The position numbers and the translations under genes were made by a program. DNA of 64,000 bases. Source: Pinibacter soli (lineage in GTDB: Bacteria > Bacteroidota > Bacteroidia > Chitinophagales > Chitinophagaceae). Under the pieces are notes generated by a model. The model was given only the letters and a program-made list of their open reading frames with translations, was not told where the DNA came from and searched no databases. Within the stretch, counting starts at the first letter, position 1. Every line of letters starts with the position of its first letter. The DNA lies in NCBI RefSeq assembly GCF_029961145.1, contig NZ_JASBRG010000007.1, positions 367,897-431,896 of the forward strand, given 5' to 3'. Of the stretch, positions 50,388 through 58,890 are shown piece by piece.

Positions 50388-50420
50388 GTAAACCCCGCAA
50401 ATCAGCGGGGTTTACATTTT
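50388..50420 (+). terminator. Intrinsic terminator after the PEGA-like gene
   Basis: GTAAACCCCGC at 50388-50398 pairs with GCGGGGTTTAC at 50405-50415 around a 6-base loop, followed by ATTTT. It lies 33 bases after the stop at 50354. Confidence 0.85.
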
Positions 50421-50716
50421 ATATCATGGAACAATAAGCCTGGAATGAACCTGAAATTCAGTTGATACGCGTAAAAAGTCATCTGCATTAGCAGCACTCT
50501 TTTTCACCAAATAAAATTACCACTTGATTATCATTATAAAATTGAGTAGCTTTTACCTCTACTTCTGATCACAATCTGAATTTTTGCTTCGTATATACTG
50601 CTGTTCTTTTTCTGCATTGAGAAGACAATCTCCTCATACGTAAAGCCCAATGTCCATCACAGACCTTGTCCTGTTCTGTCACTATTTGTATTGTTTTATT
50701 TATTCACCAATTTATC
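50421..50716. other. Intergenic stretch, no gene seen
   Basis: This stretch leads to the ScyD/ScyE-like gene. It presumably holds its promoter. I see no coding frame with family features and no repeat. Confidence 0.4.
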
Positions 50717-50722
50717 AGGAGG
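50717..50722 (+). promoter_or_regulatory. Perfect Shine-Dalgarno site AGGAGG
   Basis: AGGAGG ends five bases before the ATG at 50728. Bacteroidota genes mostly lack such sites, so this one is unusual and helps to place the start. Confidence 0.6.
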
Positions 50723-50727
50723 CAAAT

Positions 50728-51873
50728 ATGAAAAGTTTTATCAGGTTGATTACGATTGGCATTCCTGCTGCACTTACGTTTTATTCCTGTCAGAAAGGAG
50801 CACAACAATCAGATCAGCAAAACACAAATGAAAGAGTGGAATTGCTCAAGGCAAAACCCACTGAAAACATTCAGGGTTCAGTTTCTGTATTTTCTACAGG
50901 CTTCAATAATCCGCGAGGACTAAAATGGGGCCCCGACGGAAATCTTTATGTTGCGGAAGGTGGCGTGGGCGGCACTACAATAACCGACCAGTGCGCCCAG
51001 GTTGTTTTTCCGGTAGGTCCATATAAGGGAAGTTTGTATGGCGGTCGTATTTCTAAAGTAAACGCATGGGGCGTTCGCTCAACAGTGACAGATTCATTAC
51101 CAACCAGCAGTGCGAATGAAATTATTGGTGGCGATGTAGAAGGCGTAGCTGACGTTGCTTTTATAGGCAACCAACTATATGCACTGCTAGCTGGAGCGGG
51201 ATGTTCGCACGGCGTTCCAAAAGTTCCAAACGGCATTATTAAGGTAGATGCCAGCAGCGGAAAATGGTGGATGGTAGCCAATCTTAGCGCATGGCAGATG
51301 GCGCACCCTGTAGCGAACCCTGAACCAGATGATTTTGAGCCCGACGGCACATGGTATAGTATGATGAGTTTGCAGGGAGACCTGTATGCGCTCGAGCCCA
51401 ACCACGGGGAACTTGTCAGGGTAACTACCAGCGGCAGCATTAGCCGTGTTATAGATATTTCTGCAAGCCAGGGACATATTGTTCCAACAGCATTGTCCTA
51501 TCATGGCAACTTTTACGTGGGTAATCTAAACCCTTTCCCTATCCCCGGTGGCGCTTCCAAAATTTTTAAGATCACGCCTTCAGGACAAATAAAAGAAGTG
51601 GCTACAGGCCTTAACACAGTTCTTGGATTGGTATTTGACGATCGAGACAGAATGTATGTGCTGGAAATGACAGACGGCGCACCGTTCCCCACTCCTGGAC
51701 TTGGAAAGGTATTGCGCATAGATCCAAACGGCAGCATGAGCGTTATTGCAAGTGGCCTTTCTCTGCCTACCGGTATGACCATGGGACCAGATGGAAATCT
51801 TTATGTATCCAACTGGGGATTCAGCCCAAAGGCGATCGGCGGAGGACAAATACTTAAAATCACTCTTCCTTAA
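50728..51873 (+). CDS. ScyD/ScyE-family lipoprotein (beta-propeller-like)
   Basis: The 381-residue product has a lipoprotein signal (ALTFYSCQKG, Cys about 20) and repeats of NHL/propeller type: NNPRGLKWGPDGNLYVAEGG, LPTGMTMGPDGNLYVSNWG and VLGLVFDDRDRMYVLEM. It fits the ScyD/ScyE family, first known from scytonemin synthesis genes in cyanobacteria, although in other bacteria such proteins have no established role. It contains the conserved SSANEIIGGDVEGVADVAF and PGGASKIFKITPSG segments. The ATG at 50728 is fixed by an AGGAGG site; the longer frame from 50650 is rejected. A strong terminator follows. It is a single gene. Confidence 0.85.
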   Translation: MKSFIRLITIGIPAALTFYSCQKGAQQSDQQNTNERVELLKAKPTENIQGSVSVFSTGFNNPRGLKWGPDGNLYVAEGGVGGTTITDQCAQVVFPVGPYKGSLYGGRISKVNAWGVRSTVTDSLPTSSANEIIGGDVEGVADVAFIGNQLYALLAGAGCSHGVPKVPNGIIKVDASSGKWWMVANLSAWQMAHPVANPEPDDFEPDGTWYSMMSLQGDLYALEPNHGELVRVTTSGSISRVIDISASQGHIVPTALSYHGNFYVGNLNPFPIPGGASKIFKITPSGQIKEVATGLNTVLGLVFDDRDRMYVLEMTDGAPFPTPGLGKVLRIDPNGSMSVIASGLSLPTGMTMGPDGNLYVSNWGFSPKAIGGGQILKITLP

Positions 51874-51930
51874 AACCATAGTGACAGCAATATGTATAAA
51901 GGAGATATTTGACGATTACTTGTCTACTAA

Positions 51931-51961
51931 TAATAAACCCGCTTCCAAAGCGGGTTTATTA
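51931..51961 (+). terminator. Strong hairpin terminator
   Basis: TAATAAACCCGCTT at 51931-51944 pairs perfectly with AAGCGGGTTTATTA at 51948-51961 around a 3-base loop. It lies between the ScyD/ScyE-like gene and the convergent minus-strand gene ending at 52004. Confidence 0.85.
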
Positions 51962-52003
51962 TTGACTATTGTATCAGGTTGCCAAAAACTATTAGTGCGG
52001 CGT

Positions 52004-52393
52004 TCAATCGAAATATACTAAAAGGATTGCGACACCAAAGAAAAGCAAGATCGATCCGTTTAAATAGCTTAAAACAAACCATGTTCCGTTTCTTGCATCC
52101 TCTTCACTCTCGTTCTCAAACTCCTGCAAATAACCGTTCCATCGTTTCTTATTGTACATTACCAGGGAGAACAAAAGCATAAAAAAAAGATATCCCAGGA
52201 GAATAGCCGCTTTATTAGCCGGCAACAAATGCCCTCGACTTCCAAATCGCGTTTGTACAACCATTACCAATGTAGCATACTGAAAGAAATGAGTTATGAA
52301 TAAAGTAAACAAAACATTGAAAACCGGAGTATCGTTAGGTCTTCTTAAAGCCCATTTGTATAACTTAAAAATCACGTATCTATAGGGTCGCAT
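52004..52393 (-). CDS. Integral membrane protein, unknown family
   Basis: The 129-residue protein has three hydrophobic helices (near residues 25-45, 62-80 and 105-126) with a charged stretch (YNKKRWNGYLQEFENESEED) between the second and third. It is probably an inner-membrane protein. Family and role are not recognised. It is convergent with the ScyD/ScyE-like gene. Confidence 0.65.
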   Translation of the reverse strand: MRPYRYVIFKLYKWALRRPNDTPVFNVLFTLFITHFFQYATLVMVVQTRFGSRGHLLPANKAAILLGYLFFMLLFSLVMYNKKRWNGYLQEFENESEEDARNGTWFVLSYLNGSILLFFGVAILLVYFD

Positions 52394-52977
52394 TCGGGGT
52401 TATTTTTCGCGTCTAAAGATAAGAGGCCAGTTATTAAAAACAAAAAAGTCAAAACATTCAAGGTATTCGAAATGTACAAAGAGGATTTGAATTGTAATAA
52501 AGAACAATGGTTTTAAATTCCTGCACCAGCAACTTTAAAGATTTTATGGTTTTAAAAAATATAATAAAAATATTAGTCTATTTATTTGGTGGACTATTAG
52601 ATTTAGGATAATATTGTGATTCATTAGTCATCTGAACTATATATATGAAACGCAATAGTTCCCACAATACAAGTATTTCAACGAGCTACTTTTATCAATT
52701 GCCAACCCACTCCATGGCAATCGTAACAACCTGTTACTGTTGTGCCTGCACATGCTGTTAATTCTGCATTGATCATATGTGCTATACCCTACTCAATTTT
52801 CTTTCGTGATTTTTTAAGGACAAAAATATTTTGCCGTCGTATAGTAGGTATGCTTAACCAGGAATACAATAAATATTCATGGGCTCTACCGGTGCATAAC
52901 ATTCGCGGGTTATCGTCCGAAAGCCTTTGGGTATATGGATTTTCTTATAAAAAATATCGTGTCGTAAGCATAAAAAA
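52394..52977. other. Long upstream region of the SusC operon
   Basis: These 584 bases precede the SusC gene and should contain its promoter and regulatory sites. The region is AT-rich with runs of TTTTAAAAAATATAATAAAA around 52552-52570. No clear match to the Bacteroidota promoter consensus or to a known operator was found. A 90-residue frame at 52742 has no family features and was not called. Confidence 0.4.
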
Positions 52978-53004
52978 GCCAGGAACTGTTCGCGCAGTCC
53001 TGGC
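52978..53004 (-). terminator. Minus-strand intrinsic terminator in the SusC leader (possible antisense RNA end)
   Basis: GCCAGGA at 52978-52984 pairs with TCCTGGC at 52998-53004, with an inner CTG/CAG pairing. On the minus strand the hairpin is followed by a run of six T, the classic terminator form. It lies 53 bases upstream of the susC ATG, and no minus-strand gene ends here, so an antisense RNA starting inside susC is a possibility. Confidence 0.5.
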
Positions 53005-53056
53005 CCGGAAATAACAAGGCTTCGCGGCCTCATTACTAATAACCAAAGCAAACATA

Positions 53057-56000
53057 ATGAAAAAATATGTACTGACGGGGCTATTGCTCCTGTCTGTCCT
53101 ATCTCTGATTTTCGCCCAAAAAATTGAACCTCTAATTAATTCTACTCTTAACGGAAGAGTACTGGATCGCAAAAGCAATCTCCCCTTAAGCGGCGCAGAC
53201 ATTCAAATAAAAGGTACAACGCATGAAGTTGTTGCCGACAATGAGGGGCGATTCAATTTCAGAACAGGTCAAAAATTTCCTTACATACTTATTGTATCAC
53301 ACGTCGGATACGAGACACAAGAGGTTACTGTAACTTCAAACACGATCGAAATCCAGCTTAAAGAAACATCCAAAGGGCTGGAGGAAGTTGTTGTAGTGGG
53401 TTATGGTACATCAAAAAGAAAGAATCTCGTAGGGGCCGTAACCAAAGTAAATGCCAGTGAGCTCAGAGATATACCAGCTGGTGGGTTCGATGCGCAACTG
53501 CAAGGTAAAGCTGCAGGCCTGCAAACCACCACAACAACCGGAGTGCCCGGAGAAAGTGTAACGGTGCGCCTTCGCGGTGCCACATCTATCAATGCAGATA
53601 ACACGCCACTGTACGTAATTGATGGTGTGTTTGTAAACAGCACCAGCTTGCAAACAGTGAGCACTGGTGGCAAATCAACGTCGCCCATTGCAGACATCAA
53701 CCCTGCGGACATCGAAAGCGTCGAAGTGTTGAAAGATGCTGAAGCTTCTGCGCTGTATGGTTCCCGTGGTGCAAACGGTGTTATCATTGTAACGACTAAA
53801 CGCGGCAACTTTAGCGATGGCACACGCATCAATGCACAAGCGTCACACGGGTATGCATGGGCGCCTCCTTTGTGGAAATTAACTACGGGCCCTGAGCATG
53901 CCACACTGGTAAATGAATATTACGCTAACATTGGCGGCAAACAACCGTTTACTGGTGATGTATGGAATCCTGCAGCATCATCTGCCCGCGGCACGCCTGA
54001 ACTACAGAAAACATACGACAGGCTCGGTGAAGCTTTTCATACAGCGAATCTTAGCAGTTACAATCTTTCTGTTGCGTCTGGTAATAAAGCCACAAGATTT
54101 TATCTTGGCGCGGGTTATGACAACCAGGAATCTATTCTTCGTCCGATCAGTTTTGACCGTGCCACATTCAAATTCAATATCGATCATAAGATCAGTTCCA
54201 TTGTGCAGATTGGTAGCAGCAACACACTAACCCGCACGCACAGAAACCAGGGAAGAGCCGGCGACGGTCCTGCCGGTGGTATTTTGCAAGCGGCATTGCA
54301 CACACCAACTTACCTGCCTCCTACCAACGACCAGGGAGTACTGGTGGGTCGTGCAGGATTTGACAATCTTACATTGTTGTTGCAATACTATGATGTGAAT
54401 GCGGTTAGCTTACGATATATCGGCAATGTGTATGCAGATGTGCAAATTCTTCCGGATCTGAAATTCCGTACGAGCTGGGGCGTTGATTATGACAACTACA
54501 AAGAATCCGAATATTGGAACAGCATGCTAATCGCAGGAAGTCCTTCTGGCGACGCCACTTCCAGCATATCGGACAATGCCAGTTGGGTGAATGAACAAAC
54601 ACTTACCTATCGCAAAAAATTGGGCAAGCACAACTTCGGTATACTTGTCGGAAATACACTACAAAGCAATACTTACGAAAGAACTTTCCTGGATGGAAAA
54701 GGTTTCGCCAATAATTCCTTCACAAAAATTTCCTCAGCTTCTGTAATCACAGGAACACAAAACTGGAGCCAGAACACGCTCGCTTCTTTCTTTGGAAAAG
54801 TGGATTATAATTTTAATGATAAGTACATTATCAATGCGAGTCTTCGTGCAGATGGTTCTTCTAAGTTTGGTCCTGAAAGAAAATGGGGCTACTTCCCTTC
54901 TGTAGGTGCGGCATGGCGAGTTAAGCAGGAAAAATTTCTGCAGGATGTTGACGTGATCAGCGACCTCAAACTAAGAGCGAGCTATGGCATCACAGGGAAT
55001 CAAAACGGTATTGGAGATTTTGCTTCGCAAGGTTTGTGGACAGGAGGATCGTCTTATAAAGACACTGCCGGTATCGCGCCACAACAATTGGCAAACGACA
55101 ATTTGCAGTGGGAAAAAACCAGCCAGTTCAACATTGGTGCTGACGTTTCCTTTTTCAACGGCAGACTTTCGCTGGAAGCGAACTACTACTACAAATACAC
55201 CAGTAATGGATTGCTGCAATTGCCAAGACCTGCTACTACGGGCTTTAGCACTTACTGGAGCAATGCGGCAGAGATCAGCAACAAAGGATTTGAACTTACG
55301 ATCAACAGTGTAAATATTCAGAACAAGAATTTTACATGGTCGACTAATTTCAATGTGGCGCAAAACATCAACAAGATTGAAAAGCTTGCGAGTCCTTTGC
55401 AATATGGCAGCCGCAACCTCATTTTGCTGCAACAAGGATCACCAATGTATTCTTTCTATCTGTACAAACAATTGTATGTTGATCCGCAAACAGGTAACGC
55501 AATTTACCAGAAAGCAGATGGAACGCAGGGCATGAATCCCAAGACAAGCGACAAGCAGATCATGGGAAGTGTATGGCCAAAATTCTTCGGCGGTTTGGGT
55601 AACGACCTGACGTTCGGCAATTTTGATTTCAACATTTTCTTCTCCTTTCAATATGGCAACAAAACATACAATCACAACCGCTTCTTTGGTGAAGGCGGCG
55701 GCGCAAGAGATGCTGCGAGGGTAATCTTCGCAAGTGATCTTGCACGCTGGCAGAAACCCGGCGATATTACTGATGTTCCCAAAGCTGATGGTGTGAACGT
55801 AAACAACTACCTGGATGCTGGCGGACGCTGGTTAGAAGACGGAAGTTTTGTTCGCCTGCGCAACGTTACGCTTGGCTATTCATTTCCTAAAACATTCGTT
55901 AAGAAGATCGGCCTGCGTAATATTCGGTTATACGTTACCGGTAGCAACCTGTTTCTCATAACAAAATACAGCGGACCTGATCCTGAATCAAGCGCGAACA

Positions 56001-56083
56001 GCAACCAGAACCAACCGGGTATAGACCTCGGCACGCCACCACAACCGCGCAGCGTACAATTCGGTATCAATGTAGGTATCTAA
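53057..56083 (+). CDS. SusC/RagA-family TonB-linked outer-membrane protein
   Basis: The 1008-residue protein is a TonB-dependent transporter of the SusC type. A signal peptide (LSLIFAQK, about 21 residues) precedes a carboxypeptidase-regulatory-like domain (about 30-103), the TonB-box region EEVVVVGYGT at 109-118, a plug with LYVIDGVFV and SALYGSRGANGVIIVTTKRG, and a large barrel ending in a typical C-terminal strand (QFGINVGI). It imports a TonB-energised ligand, usually an oligosaccharide, with the SusD partner acting as a lid. The downstream genes are unusual for a SusCD system. The gene is intact and of normal length. The leader contains a minus-strand terminator hairpin that might belong to an antisense RNA. 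Confidence 0.97.
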   Translation: MKKYVLTGLLLLSVLSLIFAQKIEPLINSTLNGRVLDRKSNLPLSGADIQIKGTTHEVVADNEGRFNFRTGQKFPYILIVSHVGYETQEVTVTSNTIEIQLKETSKGLEEVVVVGYGTSKRKNLVGAVTKVNASELRDIPAGGFDAQLQGKAAGLQTTTTTGVPGESVTVRLRGATSINADNTPLYVIDGVFVNSTSLQTVSTGGKSTSPIADINPADIESVEVLKDAEASALYGSRGANGVIIVTTKRGNFSDGTRINAQASHGYAWAPPLWKLTTGPEHATLVNEYYANIGGKQPFTGDVWNPAASSARGTPELQKTYDRLGEAFHTANLSSYNLSVASGNKATRFYLGAGYDNQESILRPISFDRATFKFNIDHKISSIVQIGSSNTLTRTHRNQGRAGDGPAGGILQAALHTPTYLPPTNDQGVLVGRAGFDNLTLLLQYYDVNAVSLRYIGNVYADVQILPDLKFRTSWGVDYDNYKESEYWNSMLIAGSPSGDATSSISDNASWVNEQTLTYRKKLGKHNFGILVGNTLQSNTYERTFLDGKGFANNSFTKISSASVITGTQNWSQNTLASFFGKVDYNFNDKYIINASLRADGSSKFGPERKWGYFPSVGAAWRVKQEKFLQDVDVISDLKLRASYGITGNQNGIGDFASQGLWTGGSSYKDTAGIAPQQLANDNLQWEKTSQFNIGADVSFFNGRLSLEANYYYKYTSNGLLQLPRPATTGFSTYWSNAAEISNKGFELTINSVNIQNKNFTWSTNFNVAQNINKIEKLASPLQYGSRNLILLQQGSPMYSFYLYKQLYVDPQTGNAIYQKADGTQGMNPKTSDKQIMGSVWPKFFGGLGNDLTFGNFDFNIFFSFQYGNKTYNHNRFFGEGGGARDAARVIFASDLARWQKPGDITDVPKADGVNVNNYLDAGGRWLEDGSFVRLRNVTLGYSFPKTFVKKIGLRNIRLYVTGSNLFLITKYSGPDPESSANSNQNQPGIDLGTPPQPRSVQFGINVGI

Positions 56084-56125
56084 ACTGAACATTAACCTGG
56101 CGCATGCCAGCAAAAAAATATCATC

Positions 56126-57478
56126 ATGAAATTTTCTAACTATATACTAGCGGCAGCCTTTTCTGTTTCACTTTCATCCTGCGAGAAATTTTTGGATGTA
56201 CAGCCAAAGGAATCCGTTTCAGACGAGCAAACGATTTTTGATGTCACCTCTGCCACGGAAGCAGTGCGTGGTATTTACAATGCATTTGCAAGCGGCAGTT
56301 ACTACGGCACCACTTTTCAATCAATCGGCTATCTTTCCGGAGACAACATCCAATGGACAGGCTCGCAATCACAGGTGCAGGAATTCATCAATCACAATGT
56401 AAGAGCCGACAACCCTACCATCAGTTCGGCCTGGGGTCAAATATATGTCGCTATCAATCGTGCAAATAATGTGATCGAAAAAGTGCCCGCGTTACAGGAT
56501 CCTCATGTCAGCGAAGACAACAAAAACCAATTATTGGGTGAGGCATATTTCCTCAGAGCACTTGCCTACTTTGATCTTGTTCGTACCTGGGGCGGTGTGC
56601 CACTTATTTTAAAACCCACCAAAACTGCCGCTGACAATTCTGGCATTGCAAGAAGTACCAAACAGGAAACATATGCACAGGTGCTTAATGATTTGAATAA
56701 AGCCGAAGCGTTGCTTCCTGTTGCGACCAACCGTTATCGCGCCACTGTAAAGACCGTTTGGGCATTGAAAGCTCGCTACTATCTCTACCAGGGAGATTGG
56801 GCCAATGCTGAGTCTTACGCGACGAAAGTAATCAGTGATGTAACCAACTATCAGCTAAAATCTCCTTACAGTTCATTTTTTGCCAACGGCGCAAGAGGTA
56901 CAGTAGAATCAGTGTTTGAAATTTACTACAATGGGACTACGGAAACAAATGGTCACGGTGGTCAATGGTTACCGCAAACATTGGGTGGCACGAGACAATG
57001 GGCTCCAAATGATGCATTCGTTGCGTTGGTAAACACTACTGCCATTGGCGGCAACCGCAGTGTGCTTGTCGCAAAAGACAACCAGAACCGCTGGTATGGC
57101 ACATTATATGGCAGCACCACTTCTTCCGGCTCGTATGTAATACGAATTGCGGAATTATTTCTCATAAGAGCAGAAGCAAGAGCCCAGCAAAATGTTCTTA
57201 CCGGATCAAACGGTGCCTTGTTTGACTTGAATGCTGTTCGTGCAAGAGCCGGCCTGGATGCCAGCACAGCCACCAAACAATCAGATGTATTGTTGGCTAT
57301 AGAGAATGAACGTCGCGTGGAATTTGCATTTGAACCACACCGCTGGTTCGACCTCGTAAGAACCAACAGAGCAGCTGCAGTGCTGGGCGTAACTGATACA
57401 ACCAAATTCGTTCTGCCTTTACCAAACCAGCAAATACTGTTGGATCCTGCACTTAAACAAAACCCGGGTTATAATTAA
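56126..57478 (+). CDS. SusD/RagB-family nutrient-binding lipoprotein
   Basis: The 450-residue product has a lipobox (SVSLSSCEKF, Cys19), the N-terminal SusD-like region (FLDVQPKESVSDEQTIF), TPR-like helices with LLGEAYFLRALAYFDLVRTWGGVP, and the C-terminal VRARAGLDA and ENERRVEFAFEPHRWFDLVRT motifs. It partners the SusC transporter just upstream (42-base gap) as the ligand-binding lid. All family blocks are present. The ligand is unknown; the operon suggests that it is not a simple plant polysaccharide. Confidence 0.97.
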   Translation: MKFSNYILAAAFSVSLSSCEKFLDVQPKESVSDEQTIFDVTSATEAVRGIYNAFASGSYYGTTFQSIGYLSGDNIQWTGSQSQVQEFINHNVRADNPTISSAWGQIYVAINRANNVIEKVPALQDPHVSEDNKNQLLGEAYFLRALAYFDLVRTWGGVPLILKPTKTAADNSGIARSTKQETYAQVLNDLNKAEALLPVATNRYRATVKTVWALKARYYLYQGDWANAESYATKVISDVTNYQLKSPYSSFFANGARGTVESVFEIYYNGTTETNGHGGQWLPQTLGGTRQWAPNDAFVALVNTTAIGGNRSVLVAKDNQNRWYGTLYGSTTSSGSYVIRIAELFLIRAEARAQQNVLTGSNGALFDLNAVRARAGLDASTATKQSDVLLAIENERRVEFAFEPHRWFDLVRTNRAAAVLGVTDTTKFVLPLPNQQILLDPALKQNPGYN

Positions 57479-57513
57479 AATATATTCCTAACAATTGCTA
57501 AAAGTTCATCATT

Positions 57514-58860
57514 ATGACTACAGCCTCCACTACTGCCGGTTCTCCCGCATGGACAAACGTTGAAAAGATAGTGTTTCGCATTTTTTTCATCTACTTTTTC
57601 ATACAAGCAATTCCTGTTGACTGGAAGTTCTATCAGCAACTTTTTTCCATCAACTGGGCATCGCTGCATTACGGTGACATCTTTACACTGGCCCATTACA
57701 CGCCTCAGTTTACAGGCGACGGGTTTGGTAACTGGTTGTTCATTTTTCTTATTGCTGTGATAGGCGCAACCGCCTGGACGATCGCAGACAAGAACCGTAC
57801 AACCAACTATGATCGCCTTTATTATTGGATCCGCACTGTTGTACGCTATCGTTTAGCCATCGCCATTGTAGCTTACGGCTTATTAAAAGTGTTCAATCTG
57901 CAATCACCTTATCCGTCGCTCAGCAATTTGAATACGGCCTATGGCGATTTCAACAGATGGAAATTGTTTTCGCTAAGTTTAGGTATCGTTCCATCTTATG
58001 AATTTTTTCTCGGCCTTGTAGAAACAACTTTTGGTTTATTACTGATATCAAGAAAAACTGCATCCATCGGTGCTTTCCTGATATTGATCTTTACAGGCAA
58101 TGTATTTGTTTCAAACATCGCGTATGATGGCGGGCAAGTGGTATATAGTTTTTACCTGATCACACTTGCCTTGTTTGTCATTGCACACGACTTACAGCGA
58201 ATCTTCAATTTGCTAATTCTTCAAAAACCAACTGCACCAGTTACGTATGTTCCTGCTTCTGAAATGCAGCTGCAAAAATATGCAAGTATTGGTCTGAAGA
58301 GTTTCCTGCTGTTTTTCTTCGTGATATTGTATGGCGCAAAAACATGGTCAGGCGCACGCAAAGACAGTTATCAATATCCCAACACCAAAGGTCTTGCAAG
58401 TGTAAGCGGGCTTTATAATGTAAGCGAGTATCGTGTGAATGGACAGGAACTTCCTTACTCGCAAACAGATCCAAAAAGATGGAAAGATGTTGTGTTTGAA
58501 ACATGGAATACAGTAAGTATCCGATCTAACAGGCCGGTGCAAGTTGACTCATCCAACAAGGATCGTATCACAGCAGCAGACAGTCTGAGAACATATGAAC
58601 TTGAAGGTTCCGGTGGCAGACACTATTATAGCTATGATGCTGACACTGTAGGCCATTCGCTCGTTTTGCATAACAGAAACAAAAACTATGCAAACGAAAC
58701 GCTTCATCTTGTTTATACGAAAACAGACGGCAAGCAGATTATTCTAGCGGGTACAGATCAAAACAATGATTCGCTATATGTCGTGTTGGATAAGATCGAC
58801 AAAAAATATTTGTTGAAAGAAGCAACAAAACAAAACCGTGGCAAAGCATTAAAGCTTTGA
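57514..58860 (+). CDS. Multi-pass membrane protein with C-terminal extracytoplasmic domain (DoxX/HTTM-like), first paralogue
   Basis: This 448-residue protein has about seven to eight transmembrane segments between residues 20 and 280 and a C-terminal soluble domain of about 160 residues. Motifs such as YGLLKVFNLQSPYPSLSNLNT and VSNIAYDGGQVVYSFYLITL are shared with the next gene. The fold is reminiscent of DoxX/DoxD or HTTM-domain proteins, but the family is not certain. The C-terminal domain (GLYNVSEYRVNGQELPYS, then LHLVYTKTDGKQIILAG) looks like a beta-barrel or lipocalin-like sandwich, probably facing the periplasm. It lies 35 bases after susD and 30 before its paralogue, so it is part of the operon. 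A link to sulfur or quinone chemistry is suggested by the SoxC-like gene further on, but this is inference. Confidence 0.75.
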   Translation: MTTASTTAGSPAWTNVEKIVFRIFFIYFFIQAIPVDWKFYQQLFSINWASLHYGDIFTLAHYTPQFTGDGFGNWLFIFLIAVIGATAWTIADKNRTTNYDRLYYWIRTVVRYRLAIAIVAYGLLKVFNLQSPYPSLSNLNTAYGDFNRWKLFSLSLGIVPSYEFFLGLVETTFGLLLISRKTASIGAFLILIFTGNVFVSNIAYDGGQVVYSFYLITLALFVIAHDLQRIFNLLILQKPTAPVTYVPASEMQLQKYASIGLKSFLLFFFVILYGAKTWSGARKDSYQYPNTKGLASVSGLYNVSEYRVNGQELPYSQTDPKRWKDVVFETWNTVSIRSNRPVQVDSSNKDRITAADSLRTYELEGSGGRHYYSYDADTVGHSLVLHNRNKNYANETLHLVYTKTDGKQIILAGTDQNNDSLYVVLDKIDKKYLLKEATKQNRGKALKL

Positions 58861-58890
58861 TCAACTGTTTCACCAATAAATAACAACATC

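Noticed and set aside
50946-51440. 164-residue minus-strand frame in the ScyD/ScyE-like gene
   Set aside because: Entirely antisense to a gene with good family motifs.
52742-53014. 90-residue frame in the susC leader
   Set aside because: Composition is not coding-like and it covers the terminator hairpin; no homology recognised.
53401-53904. 167-residue minus-strand frame in susC
   Set aside because: Antisense to SusC; no motif seen. An antisense RNA may exist here, but not a protein.
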